Assembly: GCA_029844215.1 (NCBI GenBank)
Contig: CM056740.1
Coordinates: forward strand, 28,253,873-28,317,872
Reading direction: 5' to 3'
DNA length: 64,000 nt
From: Przewalskia tangutica
Lineage: Eukaryota; Streptophyta; Magnoliopsida; Solanales; Solanaceae
Notes under the pieces: model-generated
What the model was told of the DNA's origin: nothing
Database searches by the model: none
What the model saw: the letters and a program-made list of their open reading frames with translations, nothing else
Part shown: positions 22,816-31,651 of the stretch, piece by piece
Layout of the letters: every line of letters starts with the position of its first letter
Position numbering within the stretch: the stretch's first letter is position 1
Made by a program: the position numbers and the translations under genes

Positions 22816-23400
22816 GTGTTTCCAGACGACCTCCCGGGTATCCCTCCTGAGAGGGAGATTTATTTTTATATAGATGTATTGCCAGACACTCGGCCTATTT
22901 CCATTCCGCCATACAGAATGGCACCTGCCGAGTTGAGAGAGTTGAAGGACCAGCTGAGAGATTTGCTGGAGAAGGGCTTCATCAGGCCAAGTGTTTCTCC
23001 CTGGGGAGCGCCGGTATTGTTCGTGAAGAAGAAGGACGGGACGCTGCGCATGTGTGTTGATTACAGGCAGCTGAACAAGGTGACCATTAAGAACAGATAC
23101 CCCCTTCCCAGGATTGATGATTTGTTCGACCAGTTGCAGGGCGCGAGATGTTTCTCCAAGATTGATCTGCGATCGGGCTATCATCAGGTACGAGTCAGAG
23201 AGGTGGATGTCCCTAGATCGCATTCCGCACGTGACGGGCATTATGAGTTCAGGGTCATGTCTTTTGGGTTGACCAATGCTCCGGCGGTATTCATGGATTT
23301 GATGAACCGAGTGTTCAAACCATTTTTGGACACGTTTGTGATAGTGTTCATTGATGATATCTTGGTTTATTCGCCAGAGCGAGAGCATGCGAGCATTTGA
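22816..23400 (+). CDS. EB reverse transcriptase, fingers and palm
   Basis: Open for 194 residues. Seen in order: the ELRELKDQLRDLLEKGFIRP entry helix, SPWGAPVLFVKKKDG, MCVDYRQLNKVT, KNRYPLPRIDDLFDQLQGA, FSKIDLRSGYHQVRV (first catalytic Asp), FGLTNAPAVFMDLMN, and the catalytic FIDDILVYS box in place of the commoner YxDD. A short scramble follows the first catalytic block (REVDVPRSHSARDGHYEF), where small compensating indels are likely. The frame ends just after the FIDD box by frameshift. It copies element RNA into DNA in the particle. Confidence 0.93.
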   Translation: MFPDDLPGIPPEREIYFYIDVLPDTRPISIPPYRMAPAELRELKDQLRDLLEKGFIRPSVSPWGAPVLFVKKKDGTLRMCVDYRQLNKVTIKNRYPLPRIDDLFDQLQGARCFSKIDLRSGYHQVRVREVDVPRSHSARDGHYEFRVMSFGLTNAPAVFMDLMNRVFKPFLDTFVIVFIDDILVYSPEREHASI

Positions 23401-23618
23401 GGATCTTGGCCGACAGCTTCGGGACCAGCAGTTTATACGCCAAGTTTTCCAAATGTGAGTTTTGGTTAGCTTCGGTGGCTTTTCTTGGGCATATTGTCGG
23501 GGCTGATGGCATTCGAGTGGATACGGCCAAGATCGAGGCAGTCAGGACTTGGCCTAGACCTACTACTCCGACAGAGGTTCGCAGCTCGGGCCTTGCAGTT
23601 ATTATCGGCGGTTCGTAG
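23397..23618 (+). pseudogene. EB RT thumb/connection segment
   Basis: New frame, overlapping the end of the previous piece by four bases. It contains LYAKFSKCEFWLASVAFLGHIV, the RT C-terminal motif of gypsy elements, then IEAVRTWPRPTTPTEVRS. Frame is lost again before 23618. Continuity with 22816-23400 requires one frameshift. Confidence 0.85.
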
Positions 23619-23761
23619 AAGTTTGCTTATCTCTCGCACCATTGACTAGCCGACTCGTGGCGCTAAGTTTGATGGACTGATGCTTGTGGCGGGGTTTCGA
23701 TTGCTAAAGGAGATCGACGACCGCCCCCGTTCTTACTCTTCCAGAGGGTCCAGATGGTTAC
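23619..23761 (+). pseudogene. EB RT-RNase H connection, frames scrambled
   Basis: Short stretch linking RT and RNase H. Fragments such as the KFDG-type motif are implied by nucleotide similarity, but stops occur in every frame. Confidence 0.5.
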
Positions 23762-24388
23762 GTGGTGTATTGTGATGCGTCAGGCATCGGGTTGGGATGT
23801 GTGTTGATGCAGCATGGCAGGGTTATAGCGTACGCATCCCGACAGCTTAAGAAACACGAGAGGAACTACCCCACCCATGATTTGGAGTTGGCAGCGGTGA
23901 TTCACGCTTTGAAGATCTGGAGGCACTATTTGTATGGGGTTCACGTGGATATTTATATAGACCACAAGAGCCTCCAGTATATCTTCAAAGAGGAGCCGAA
24001 CTTACGGCAGAGGCGGTGGTTAGAGTTTATTAAGGATTACGATGTTGATATCCTGTACCACCCGGGAAGGCCAATGTTGTGGCGTATGCTCTTGGTTGTA
24101 GGTCGATGGGAGCCTATCGGATGTGCGGCAGAGAGGAGGGACATGGTTCGTGATTTGCATCAGTTAGCGAGCCTTGGTGTCCGTTTGATTGATTCTGATA
24201 GCAGTGGGGTTCGAGTTCGTGAGGTTGCCGAGTCTTCCATCGTCGAGGAGGTGAAGAGGCAACAGTTCGAGGATCCAGTTTTGATTCGGTATCGTGATGC
24301 GGCTCTTCGTGAGGAGAAGGGTCCTTTTGAGGTAGCACCTGATGGGGTGCTAAGGTTTGAGGACAGGTTGTGTGTTCCAGATGTTTGA
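23762..24388 (+). CDS. EB RNase H and linker to integrase
   Basis: 208-residue frame. The RNase H acidic residues are visible: Asp in VYCDASGIGLGCVL, Glu in HDLELAAVIHALK, Asp in IYIDHKSLQYIF. The motifs VIAYASRQLKKHERNY and RWLEFIKDYDVDILYHPGR follow. From about residue 105 it is the RNase H-integrase linker, ending with a segment of the VKRQQFEDPVL type. A gap or frame slip near 24070 replaces the usual Ala-Asp-Ala-Leu-Ser stretch. The domain removes the RNA strand during reverse transcription. Confidence 0.9.
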   Translation: MVYCDASGIGLGCVLMQHGRVIAYASRQLKKHERNYPTHDLELAAVIHALKIWRHYLYGVHVDIYIDHKSLQYIFKEEPNLRQRRWLEFIKDYDVDILYHPGRPMLWRMLLVVGRWEPIGCAAERRDMVRDLHQLASLGVRLIDSDSSGVRVREVAESSIVEEVKRQQFEDPVLIRYRDAALREEKGPFEVAPDGVLRFEDRLCVPDV

Positions 24389-24857
24389 GACTTGGCAGGT
24401 TCTTGGGAAAGCACACACAAGCGTTACTATCCATCCGGGGTGGACCAAGATGTACCTCGACCTTAGATCTGTGTATTGGTGGGATGACTTGAAGAGGACG
24501 CGCAGATTTCATAGCTCGGTGCGTGTTGTCGGCGGTGAAGGTAGAGCACCGAGGCACGGTGGTTTGTTACAGACGATAGAGATCCCGACCTGGAAGTGGG
24601 AGGTGATCAACATGGACTTTATCACAGGATTACCTCGCACTCAGAGGAGACATGATTCTATATGGGTTATCGTCGACAGGCTGACGAAATCAGCCCACTT
24701 TCTTCCCGTTAGGACGACTTTTTCGGCTGAGGATTATGCCAGACTTTACATCCGAGAGATCGTCGATCGCATGGAGTCCCTATTTAGATCATATCGCATG
24801 CAGGAGCCCGGTTTCGCTAACTTCCGAGGTCCTTCCGAAGGGTTTAGGACGCAGTGA
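24357..24857 (+). pseudogene. EB integrase, zinc-binding region and core
   Basis: The His pair of the N-terminal zinc finger is represented by AHTSVTIHPGWTKMY; the CxxC half is shifted out of frame near 24510-24540. The catalytic core begins MDFITGLPRTQRRHDSIWVIVDRLTKSAHF, with the first Asp of D,D-35-E. The block that should hold the second Asp (about 24780-24850) is scrambled by several small indels. Integrase would insert the cDNA and leave the 5-bp duplications seen here. Confidence 0.85.
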
Positions 24858-25429
24858 GCACGAGTAATCGCATTCCATCCACATGCACGGACAGCAGAGC
24901 GCACTATCCGCACTCTCGAGGATATCTGCGAGCTGTGTTATTGACTTCGTGGGTAGCCGAGGATCATTTTCCTCTAGTTGAGTTCGTATATAATAATAGC
25001 TACCACTCCAAGATTCGATGGCGCCTTATGGCGCCTTGTATGAGGAAGTGCAGATCGCCGATAGGCTGGTTCGATGGGCGAGTGCGATTAGTGGGACCAG
25101 ATTTGGTGCAGCAGGCGGTGGATAAGGTGAAGCTTATCCAGGAGAGGTTGCTGACAGCTCAGAGTCGACAGAAGTCATATGCAGATCATCGTCGTCGGCA
25201 TCTGGAGTTCGAGGTTGATGATTGTGTTTTCCTGAAGGTGTCACCCATGAAGGGTGTGATGAGATTCGGGAAGAAAGGGAAACTCAGCCCAAGGTACATT
25301 GGGCCCTATCAGATTGTCAGCAGGGTAGGCAAGGTTGCTCACGAGTTGAATCTGCCGTCCGATCCGGGAGGCGTGCATCCGGTGTTTCATGTTTCTATCT
25401 TTGAGGAGATGTATCGGGGATCCATCTAG
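24854..25429 (+). CDS. EB integrase C-terminal half
   Basis: New frame, overlapping the previous by four bases. It has FPLVEFVYNNSYHSKI with the catalytic Glu, the CRSPIGWFD motif, QAVDKVKLIQERLLTAQSRQKSYADHRRRHLEFEVDD, then VFLKVSPMKGVMRFGKKGKLSPRYIGPYQI, which is the GPY/F module of chromovirus integrases, and HPVFHVSIF leading into the chromodomain. The usual Gly-Asp before VFLKV is Asp-Asp. It ends at a TAG just after the chromodomain start. Confidence 0.92.
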   Translation: MSTSNRIPSTCTDSRAHYPHSRGYLRAVLLTSWVAEDHFPLVEFVYNNSYHSKIRWRLMAPCMRKCRSPIGWFDGRVRLVGPDLVQQAVDKVKLIQERLLTAQSRQKSYADHRRRHLEFEVDDCVFLKVSPMKGVMRFGKKGKLSPRYIGPYQIVSRVGKVAHELNLPSDPGGVHPVFHVSIFEEMYRGSI

Positions 25430-25650
25430 TGGTGCATCCGATTGACGATGTCCAGTGACCGAGGGTTATCGTGATGAGAGATTCCCATAGCGATAATCGA
25501 TCGTCGGAGTTAAGCGTCTGCGACCAAGGACGTGGCTTCCGTCAAAGTCTTGTGGCGAACGAGCTCGGGGAGGAGATGACGTGGAAACCGGCGAGGACAT
25601 GAGGCAGAAGTATCCTCACCTATTCCCCACACCTCCAGGTAATTCACTTT
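25430..25650 (+). pseudogene. EB chromodomain remains
   Basis: Nucleotide and frame-by-frame reading gives pieces such as VASVKVLWR and EEMTW, and a final YPHLF-like end spread over different frames (about 25520-25630). A chromodomain after integrase identifies the element as a chromovirus and would steer insertion to histone-marked heterochromatin. This fits the dense nesting around it. The call rests on short pieces. Confidence 0.6.
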
Positions 25651-25785
25651 CCTACTTGTAAATTTTAAATTGTCATATATGCCTAAGTGTTGTTTTGTGG
25701 CCGTATGTGGCATTTGCAAACTGTTTAAGTTATGAAGAACCTTATCGTTAACTGTCTTGGGAAGGAACATTCGGGACGAATGTTT

Positions 25786-25800
25786 CTAAGGAGGGGAGAA
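25786..25800 (+). other. Polypurine tract (EB)
   Basis: AAGGAGGGGAGAA immediately before the 3' LTR start at 25801. Its flank GGGACGAATGTTTCT is shared by E1, EA, EC, ED and EE. Confidence 0.88.
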
Positions 25801-28223
25801 TGTTATACCCCGTATTTCCAGAGTATGTACGTGAGGGCGTACGTACGAAAGTTTAGCCTTAAAGTTTAGGCCTAGGACGTTTTTTTGGGCACAACTCACA
25901 AAACGAATGGTTTTTCGACGAAACGTTTAACAAGACTCGCGTAGGGTAAATTCCGGCTATGTCATTTCTAATTTTTGCGGATTTTTCCGAGAGACGAAAC
26001 ATTTTGGACCAACGAGAGGGCGACACTTGTCACCCTCTCATTGGTGGATGTGTGGCGGAAGTGAGCCGAATTGGATGGCCCTTTTTGTCAAGTAGTTGGT
26101 AGGATATTTTTGTGTAGTAGATGGATAAGGACACATGCCCAAATCTTGACCTTACACTTGCCTTGCACTTGGCATCATCTTGGCCATTGGTTGGCCATGG
26201 CTTGACCTATAAATACCCCCCTTAAGATGAAGAGTTCTTCATCCACAAATCTTTCTCCAAGTCTTGAAAATCCTCCCCTCTCCCTTGAGCATTTTCGTCC
26301 AAACACTTCCCCCCTCCCCTTGTGAAGCTTGGCCGAGGCAACCCCCCCTAGCCTAGCCGAAACCTACCCCCCCTCCCTTGGTAGAAAAGTTGCCTTCTAG
26401 TATTGTTATAATGCCCAAAATACCCTAGCCCAAATCCCTTAAGTACTTAGTAGAAGTTGTGAAGAACTTCTAAGGGTTCTTGGAGCTATCGGAGCGTACA
26501 AATTAGGAGCTAAACCTTGCTCAGGAGCGACGTTTATACTTGGATAATTTTGGGCTTATCGAGGTAAATAAACTTATCCTTCTTTATAATTAGAGAATAC
26601 ATCGTAGAAGTATAAGAATAAGTATAAATACTTAGAAGGATATTACAGAATAAATTAAGCTTATCACAAGTAGAAGGGTATAAAAGAAGAATAATTGAAC
26701 TGTGATTACATAGAATTTGTTTTCTGATGAACTTATATAGCTCACCGGGTAGGAAGTGCTGCCCGACTTTCCGTAGAATAGAGAACCCTCTGCTTAGAAT
26801 GACCTACTGAGTAGTCTAGACTTTGATAGATGTCTTTGACTATTATAGTCATTACTCACTGCGACATATTCGACTTGGCGGTGGATTTCGCGAAGGTATG
26901 TGATTCTTCCTATACTCTTAAGCATGATATTTTAAATATATATAGTACGGTAGACGTACGTGTGTTAACTGAACGTAGTCTTACGACAATGTCTTTTGAC
27001 TTAAGCCTGAATAATAAAGATCTTGAAGTCTTTTAAAAAAAATTATAAATCAGTTTTGAAAGAAGAAGAATAATTGTTTTAAAAAAAACAAAAACAACAA
27101 GAAGCTTAAGGGTTATACTAGCTTTATGGGAAGTTAAGTATAACGGCTTAAGTTTTATAAAAAGGAACAGTTTACTTATGTGTTTATAAAAGACTTGTAT
27201 TGATTTCTGAAAGGTATAATAAGATGGTTTTGATGAGTAGACATATTGTGATGATATGTGTGTTAGTATCTTGTAAAGAGGTCAGTCTTACTTGTGCTTA
27301 TGTTGTTTAACTATAAGCTGTTATGTTAGTACTATATCACTCACCTCTTGAGATGATACCGGGGGTTAAGATGCCCTCCGATGCGGGGTAGACTCAGGCG
27401 GTCTGGGACCATGATTCGAGAATACCTCATGCGGGTCGAGGACCTATCGCGAGCTACGAGTTCCGTTAGTGTGCGGGGCTATGCCTCACGCGGTACATGT
27501 GGCTACGCGACAACGAGTCCAGGACGATGCCGAGGAGTAGCTACCCTCGATGCGGGGTTATACCTCATGCGGGCCTATGTGAGTGGCCTATGCGGACTAC
27601 GGGAGTCCAGGATTAGGCTTGCATAATGATACTATGGGCGATTGGCCCTGCTTCGATCATTCGCAGCCTAGAAAAGACCGGTTACAGTTTACCTATTGTT
27701 GCTCTTGTTATGATGTGGCACTATGCGTTACATCGTTGTTTTGCGTATTTGTAAAATTGATTTTAAAATGATATGATTTCATTTAAGTATTTTACAGTTT
27801 CACATACTTAGTACCTGTTGTACTGACCTCCTTCGGGGCTGCGTCATGCCAGTGCACGGCAGTGCTAGATCCACATCCTTAGGATCTTTGCTTTGGTGTC
27901 GTGAGCTCCATCTTCTCCCGAGGCTCTACTTTTGGGTATGATCTCCTGTATTGTAGATAGTTTTTGTACATTCGAGGTATGGCGGGCCGTCCCGCCATAG
28001 TTGTTTACTTCCTTAGAGTGCAGTAGTCTATTATGCAGTTGGGATGTAAGCGCGGACTTTGGTTTTTATATATATATCTTTGAAAGGCACCCTTTTCTCG
28101 AAGCGTATCATTTACAATTGTTTCATGTCTTGTGTTTTTATACTCCGCTGATTTTCTCTGATGTATGACTACTTGGGTGCCCGGGTAAGGCACCAGTCAC
28201 GGGCCCCGGAACGGGTCGTGACA
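25801..28223 (+). mobile_element. EB 3' LTR
   Basis: 2423 bp, TGTTATACCCCG to GGGTCGTGACA. TATA box 26209-26216, palindrome 26015-26036, GC-rich array 27355-27620, U5 hairpins 27830-28000 with several arms damaged. Differences from the 5' LTR cluster at CAG/CTG sites and at C/G runs (for example about 26310-26350). Confidence 0.94.
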
Positions 28224-28460
28224 TGATACATGATATGACTCTTTTTATTAAATGAATGTACGGTGGACGTACATAGTACTTTTGGGTTCAAGTCCCTAAT
28301 GATACATGATATGACTCTTTTTATAAAATGAATGTACGATGGACGTACATAGTACTTTTGGGTTCAAGTCCCTAATGATACATGATATGACTCTTTATAT
28401 AAAATTAATGTACGGTGGACGTACATAGTACTTTTGGGTTCAAGTCCCTAATGATACATG
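28224..28460 (+). repeat. Three copies of a ~77 bp unit in E2 LTR
   Basis: Each copy runs TGATACATGATATGACTCTT .. ATGTACG-GTGGA-CGTACAT .. TTCAAGTCCCTAA. A fourth partial copy lies left of EB at about 18240-18315, so EB inserted inside this array. Confidence 0.88.
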
Positions 28461-28754
28461 ACATGATAGTTCTTTGGTTTTTCCAAAATGAAAGATATGA
28501 TAGTACCTTGGGTTTTCTAAAAAGAAAAGATAGAATAAGTGCCTTTGATTTTACAAGTGAAGTTCATTATATATGATTGGTACATGATATGTTGGTACCT
28601 TGTTCCTTTCTAAAATGAAAGTCCATTTTAAAGAGATTATATGGAGAGTCAAAATGGTGATTTAAATTGCATATGGTTGATCATAATAGCTATTCGTGCA
28701 AGTGTTATTTCATCACTTCGCCGAGTCCCACAATTGGGCCGGAAATGTATATGA

Positions 28755-29275
28755 TCCGTAGACTTGTATCCACGATGCAGGTATAGATTCCCATGAGATG
28801 TGTATTGTCCGTGGACTTGTATCCACGATGCGGGTATAGATTCCCATGAGATGTGTATTGTCCGTGGACTTGTATCCACGATGCGGGTATAGATTCCCAT
28901 GAGATGTGTATTGTCCGTGGACTTATATCCACGATGCTGGTATAGATTCCCATGAGATGTGTATTGTCTGTGGACTTTTATACACGATGCGTGTATAGAT
29001 TCCCATGAGATGTGTATTGTCCGTGGACTTGTATCCACGATGCGGGTATAGATTCCCATGAGATGTGTATTGTCCGTGGACTTGTATCCACGATGCGGGT
29101 ATAGATTCCCATAAGATGTGTATTTTTCGTGGACTTGTATCCACAATGCGGGTATAGATTCCCATGAGATGTGTATTGTCCGTGGACTTGTATCCACGAT
29201 GCGGGTATAGATTCCCATGAGAATATGTTGATCCGTGGACTTATTTTCATGATGCAGGTATATGATTATATGAAT
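28755..29275 (+). repeat. 53-bp tandem array, about ten copies
   Basis: Unit starts TCCGTGGACTTGTATCCACG at 28755 and every 53 bp to 29232; the last copy is incomplete and diverged. Each unit has the inverted repeat GTGGA-CTTGTA-TCCAC. Long frames on the minus strand here (for example 28649-29218) exist only because the repeat lacks stops; they are not genes. Confidence 0.95.
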
Positions 29276-29898
29276 AGATATTCAAGGTTTTAAAATGACT
29301 CAATTTTTAAAAAAGGGCACAGTTGATTCTCAAATTTAAAAGGTGCAGTTGACTCTATTTTATATGGCACAGTTAGATCTGGTATTTGATTTTCATACTT
29401 GTCCCTGACTTTCTTTGGCCAGTTATGATCTTAATTTTTGTACTTTATGATACATACTTGGTACCTGTTGTACTGACCCCCTTCGGGGGGCTGCGTTCAT
29501 GCCCGCAGGTATAGGTACTCAGTTGGGAAATCCTCGAGCTTAGGATCCCTTCCCAGCTTTTTGAGATAGCTCCACTATTCCGGAGCTTGTCATTTTGATA
29601 CAGTATTTGATATTAGACTTATGTTTATTCAGGGGTATGGCGGGGCCTTGTCCCGTCACATGTCATTATCAAAATCTTAGAGGTCTTGTAGACAGGTGTG
29701 TGTTGTATAAGTATTTGACCATATGTGAGTTGTACTCATTTTGAACATTCTGTATATAGTGACAGCTTTGTCGGCTTGCCTAATGTTTTTAAAAAAGAGT
29801 TGTTTTTTAGCTTCCGCTGATTTTATGTGATGTATGGGTAGAAGGGTGCCCAGGTAGGGCACCAGTCGCGGGCCCATCGGTTCGGGTTGTGACAAGAG

Positions 29899-29910
29899 TG
29901 GTATCAGAGC
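29899..29910 (+). other. Primer binding site (E2)
   Basis: TGGTATCAGAGC, complementary to the tRNA-Met 3' end, four bases after the LTR end. It is unaltered, unlike EB and ED. Confidence 0.88.
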
Positions 29911-29954
29911 AGTTAGTCCTCAGAATGTCTACAGACCGTGTGCAGTAGAGTCTT

Positions 29955-29988
29955 GATTATTGGTGTGTTGTGCACCACACCTATAAAC
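29955..29988 (+). promoter_or_regulatory. Leader hairpin with GTGCAC loop (E2)
   Basis: Arms GATTATTGGTGTG and CACACCTATAAAC, loop TTGTGCAC. Inner seven pairs are perfect; outer pairs are weaker. 44 nt after the primer site and 111 nt before gag. Confidence 0.65.
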
Positions 29989-30099
29989 AAGAGGCTACAG
30001 TACATTTAGGATTGGTTTATATTCTTTCATCTCATAGATCGTGTGATAGAGATGTGTTAGTAAGATGATCCCCATCTAACGCATTATTGTATTACAACT

Positions 30100-30638
30100 A
30101 TGCCTCCGAAGAGGGCAATAGTGGCCCAGAAGGGCAAATCAGCAGCAGGAGCAACTAGTCAGATGCAGAGAGTTACTAGGGCACAGGCCCAGACTATGCC
30201 TGAGATGTTGCGCCAGTCGGCGAACTCAGTTACACCACCATCACCAGAGGAGCTCAGAGCAGCTCCAGAGGCCCCGATACTTGAGCCTCCAGTTCCTCAG
30301 CCAGGGGCAGAGGATAGGTCCATGAGAGATGCAGTTCAACTGCTGACTAGAATAGTGGTAGGGCAGAACCGCAGGAAGGGACCAGGAGTTGACCCTAGGT
30401 CCGACAGTTTGAGGGTTTGTGATTTCTTGAATTGTAACCCTCCAGAGTTTTTTGGGTCATAGCCCGAGGATGACCCGCAGGAGTTTATCCGACAGATGCA
30501 GCGTACCTTGAGGGTAATCAGGGCTTCGGAAATAGAGTCTGTGGAGTTGGCATCGTATAGGATGCGGGATATAGCTACAAACTTGTATGAGTCTTGGGAG
30601 TTGTCTAGGGGAGAGGATTTTCCTCTAGCTACATGGGA
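30100..30638 (+). pseudogene. E2 gag, 5' part
   Basis: The start is the ATG of MPPKRAIVAQKGKSAAG at 30100. The N-terminal arm is more Gln/Thr-rich than in EB and EA, but the core is homologous (DSLRVCDFLNCNPPEFFGS). A TAG at 30460-30462 is in frame, and the same frame resumes with DDPQEFIRQMQRTLRVIRA to ATWD, where EC is inserted at 30639. This is a separate gag subfamily from the EA/EB/EC type, so E2 belongs to a sister lineage. Confidence 0.85.
30634..30638. other. Target site duplication TGGGA, left of EC
   Basis: TGGGA at 30634-30638 matches 49093-49097; gag of E2 continues across it. Confidence 0.92.
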
Positions 30639-30946
30639 TGTCACGACCCGTTCCGGGGCCCGTGACTGGTGCCTTACCCGGGCACCCAAGTAGTCATACA
30701 TCCGAGTAATCAACGGAACATAAAAACAAGACATGAAACAACTGTAAAATGAAACTCATTTTATCTGAGAGAAAGTCGCATTTCGGCATATATAAATACA
30801 AAGTTTGAACAGTTTAATCCTTTTTACAAACCACACTTGCCCAGATTACTGCACCTACAGAATGTAACGACAACTATGGCGGGACAGGGCCCCGCCATGC
30901 CCTTGAATGTACAAGAACTTACAGACTCAGGGTAACATACCAAAAG
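30639..30946 (-). mobile_element. EC 3' LTR, first part
   Basis: TGTCACGACCCG start, GGTGCC/GGCACC stem, ATGGCGGG hairpin (about 30875-30900); broken by ED at 30947 in the sequence ACCAAAAG. Confidence 0.9.
30942..30946. other. Target site duplication AAAAG, left of ED
   Basis: AAAAG before ED. The right copy reads only AAAG (40476-40479) before host LTR sequence ATAAGCCTCC resumes; one A seems lost from the run. Confidence 0.7.
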
Positions 30947-31271
30947 TGTTATACCCCGTAGTTCCTGGGTATGTATGCGAGGGCGTACGTACGAGAATAC
31001 GACAGAAAGATTGGAAAGGAAGAAAGAGGTAATTTTTCCACGGTAAAGTTTCCGGTTTTTGTGAAGGAAAAAGGTTCGTTAATGGGAATTGGATTCCCAG
31101 ATTTGGTATTCGGACTTCCTGGAATATTAGAAAAATATGGAATTTTATTTTCGGAAATGGTCACGTGGGGCCCACGGGAGAAATTTACGGTTTTTGTGGG
31201 GCCCACTTTGTTTTCGAGATTTTGGCCATTGTGGATATTTTCGGAAGATGTTTTATTTTGGGCCAATAGGA

Positions 31272-31289
31272 GGGTGACACGTGTCACCC
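31272..31289 (+). promoter_or_regulatory. 18-bp perfect palindrome with CACGTG core
   Basis: GGGTGACACGTGTCACCC equals its own reverse complement. The CACGTG core is a plant G-box, a binding site of bZIP and bHLH factors. It lies about 355 bp upstream of the TATA box; an identical copy is at 37135-37152 in the 3' LTR. Confidence 0.65.
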
Positions 31290-31643
31290 CGCCAGTGGCT
31301 TGGCCGAATGGCATTTGTGCACAACACCCGGTTAGAGTCGTTTTTAGACGAAACGTTTTACATAACTTGCGAGAGGAAAATTACGGCTATGTCTTTTCTT
31401 ATTTTTGCGGATTTTTACGAGAGACGGAACATTTTGGACCAACGAGAGGGCGGCACTTGGCACCCTCTCATTGGTGGGCAAAGTGGGCGACTGGACGATT
31501 TGGGGTGTCAGTGGTAGATATTTTTGGTAGATATTTGTGAGGGTTTTAAGGAGTAGGGACTAGGGGGCACTTGGGCATATCTTGGCCCTACACTTGTGTA
31601 GCACTTGGCTAGATCTTGGCCATTGGTTGGCCTTGGCTTGTAG

Positions 31644-31651
31644 TATAAATA
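31644..31651 (+). promoter_or_regulatory. TATA box of ED 5' LTR
   Basis: TATAAATA followed by C-rich sequence and the short inverted repeat GATGAA..TTCATC. Confidence 0.75.

Larger units (their letters stand above)
18316..28223 (+). mobile_element. EB: full-length Ty3/gypsy chromovirus-type retrotransposon
   Basis: 9908 bp, with TGATA duplications on both sides. LTRs are 18316-20762 and 25801-28223. A primer site, leader hairpin, gag, protease, RT, RNase H, integrase and chromodomain remains follow in that order, then a polypurine tract. It is the only element here with all retrotransposition domains. Coding frames are broken at about six places. The LTR pair is nearly identical outside CAG/CTG sites and homopolymers, so the element is young or the breaks are partly sequencing error. 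Long LTRs, the gag type and a chromodomain fit the Tekay/Del branch; clade placement needs an RT tree. Confidence 0.93.
28224..29894 (+). mobile_element. E2 5' LTR, right part
   Basis: Begins with the right TGATA duplication of EB and continues the LTR of 18090-18315. It holds a three-copy array (28224-28460), a ten-copy 53-bp array (28755-29275), the uninterrupted CCCCC-TTCG-GGGGG hairpin (about 29476-29490), the CTGCG/CGCAG and ATGGCGGG hairpins, and GGTGCCC..GGGCACC (about 29847-29863). It ends GGTTGTGACA at 29894. A primer site follows, so this is a 5' LTR. Confidence 0.85.

Noticed and set aside
22765..23388. 207-codon minus-strand frame opposite RT
   Set aside because: Shadow of the RT reading frame; the plus strand has all RT motifs.
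22816..25429. Possibility that the pol region is an endogenous pararetrovirus
   Set aside because: Paired LTRs, 5-bp duplications, tRNA-Met site, and integrase with chromodomain remains are retrotransposon features; no movement protein or viral coat is seen.
28649..29250. Several long minus-strand frames (80-190 codons) rich in Ser-Trp-Glu-Ser-Ile repeats
   Set aside because: They are the 53-bp array read through; the frame shifts with each unit and has no independent coding signal.
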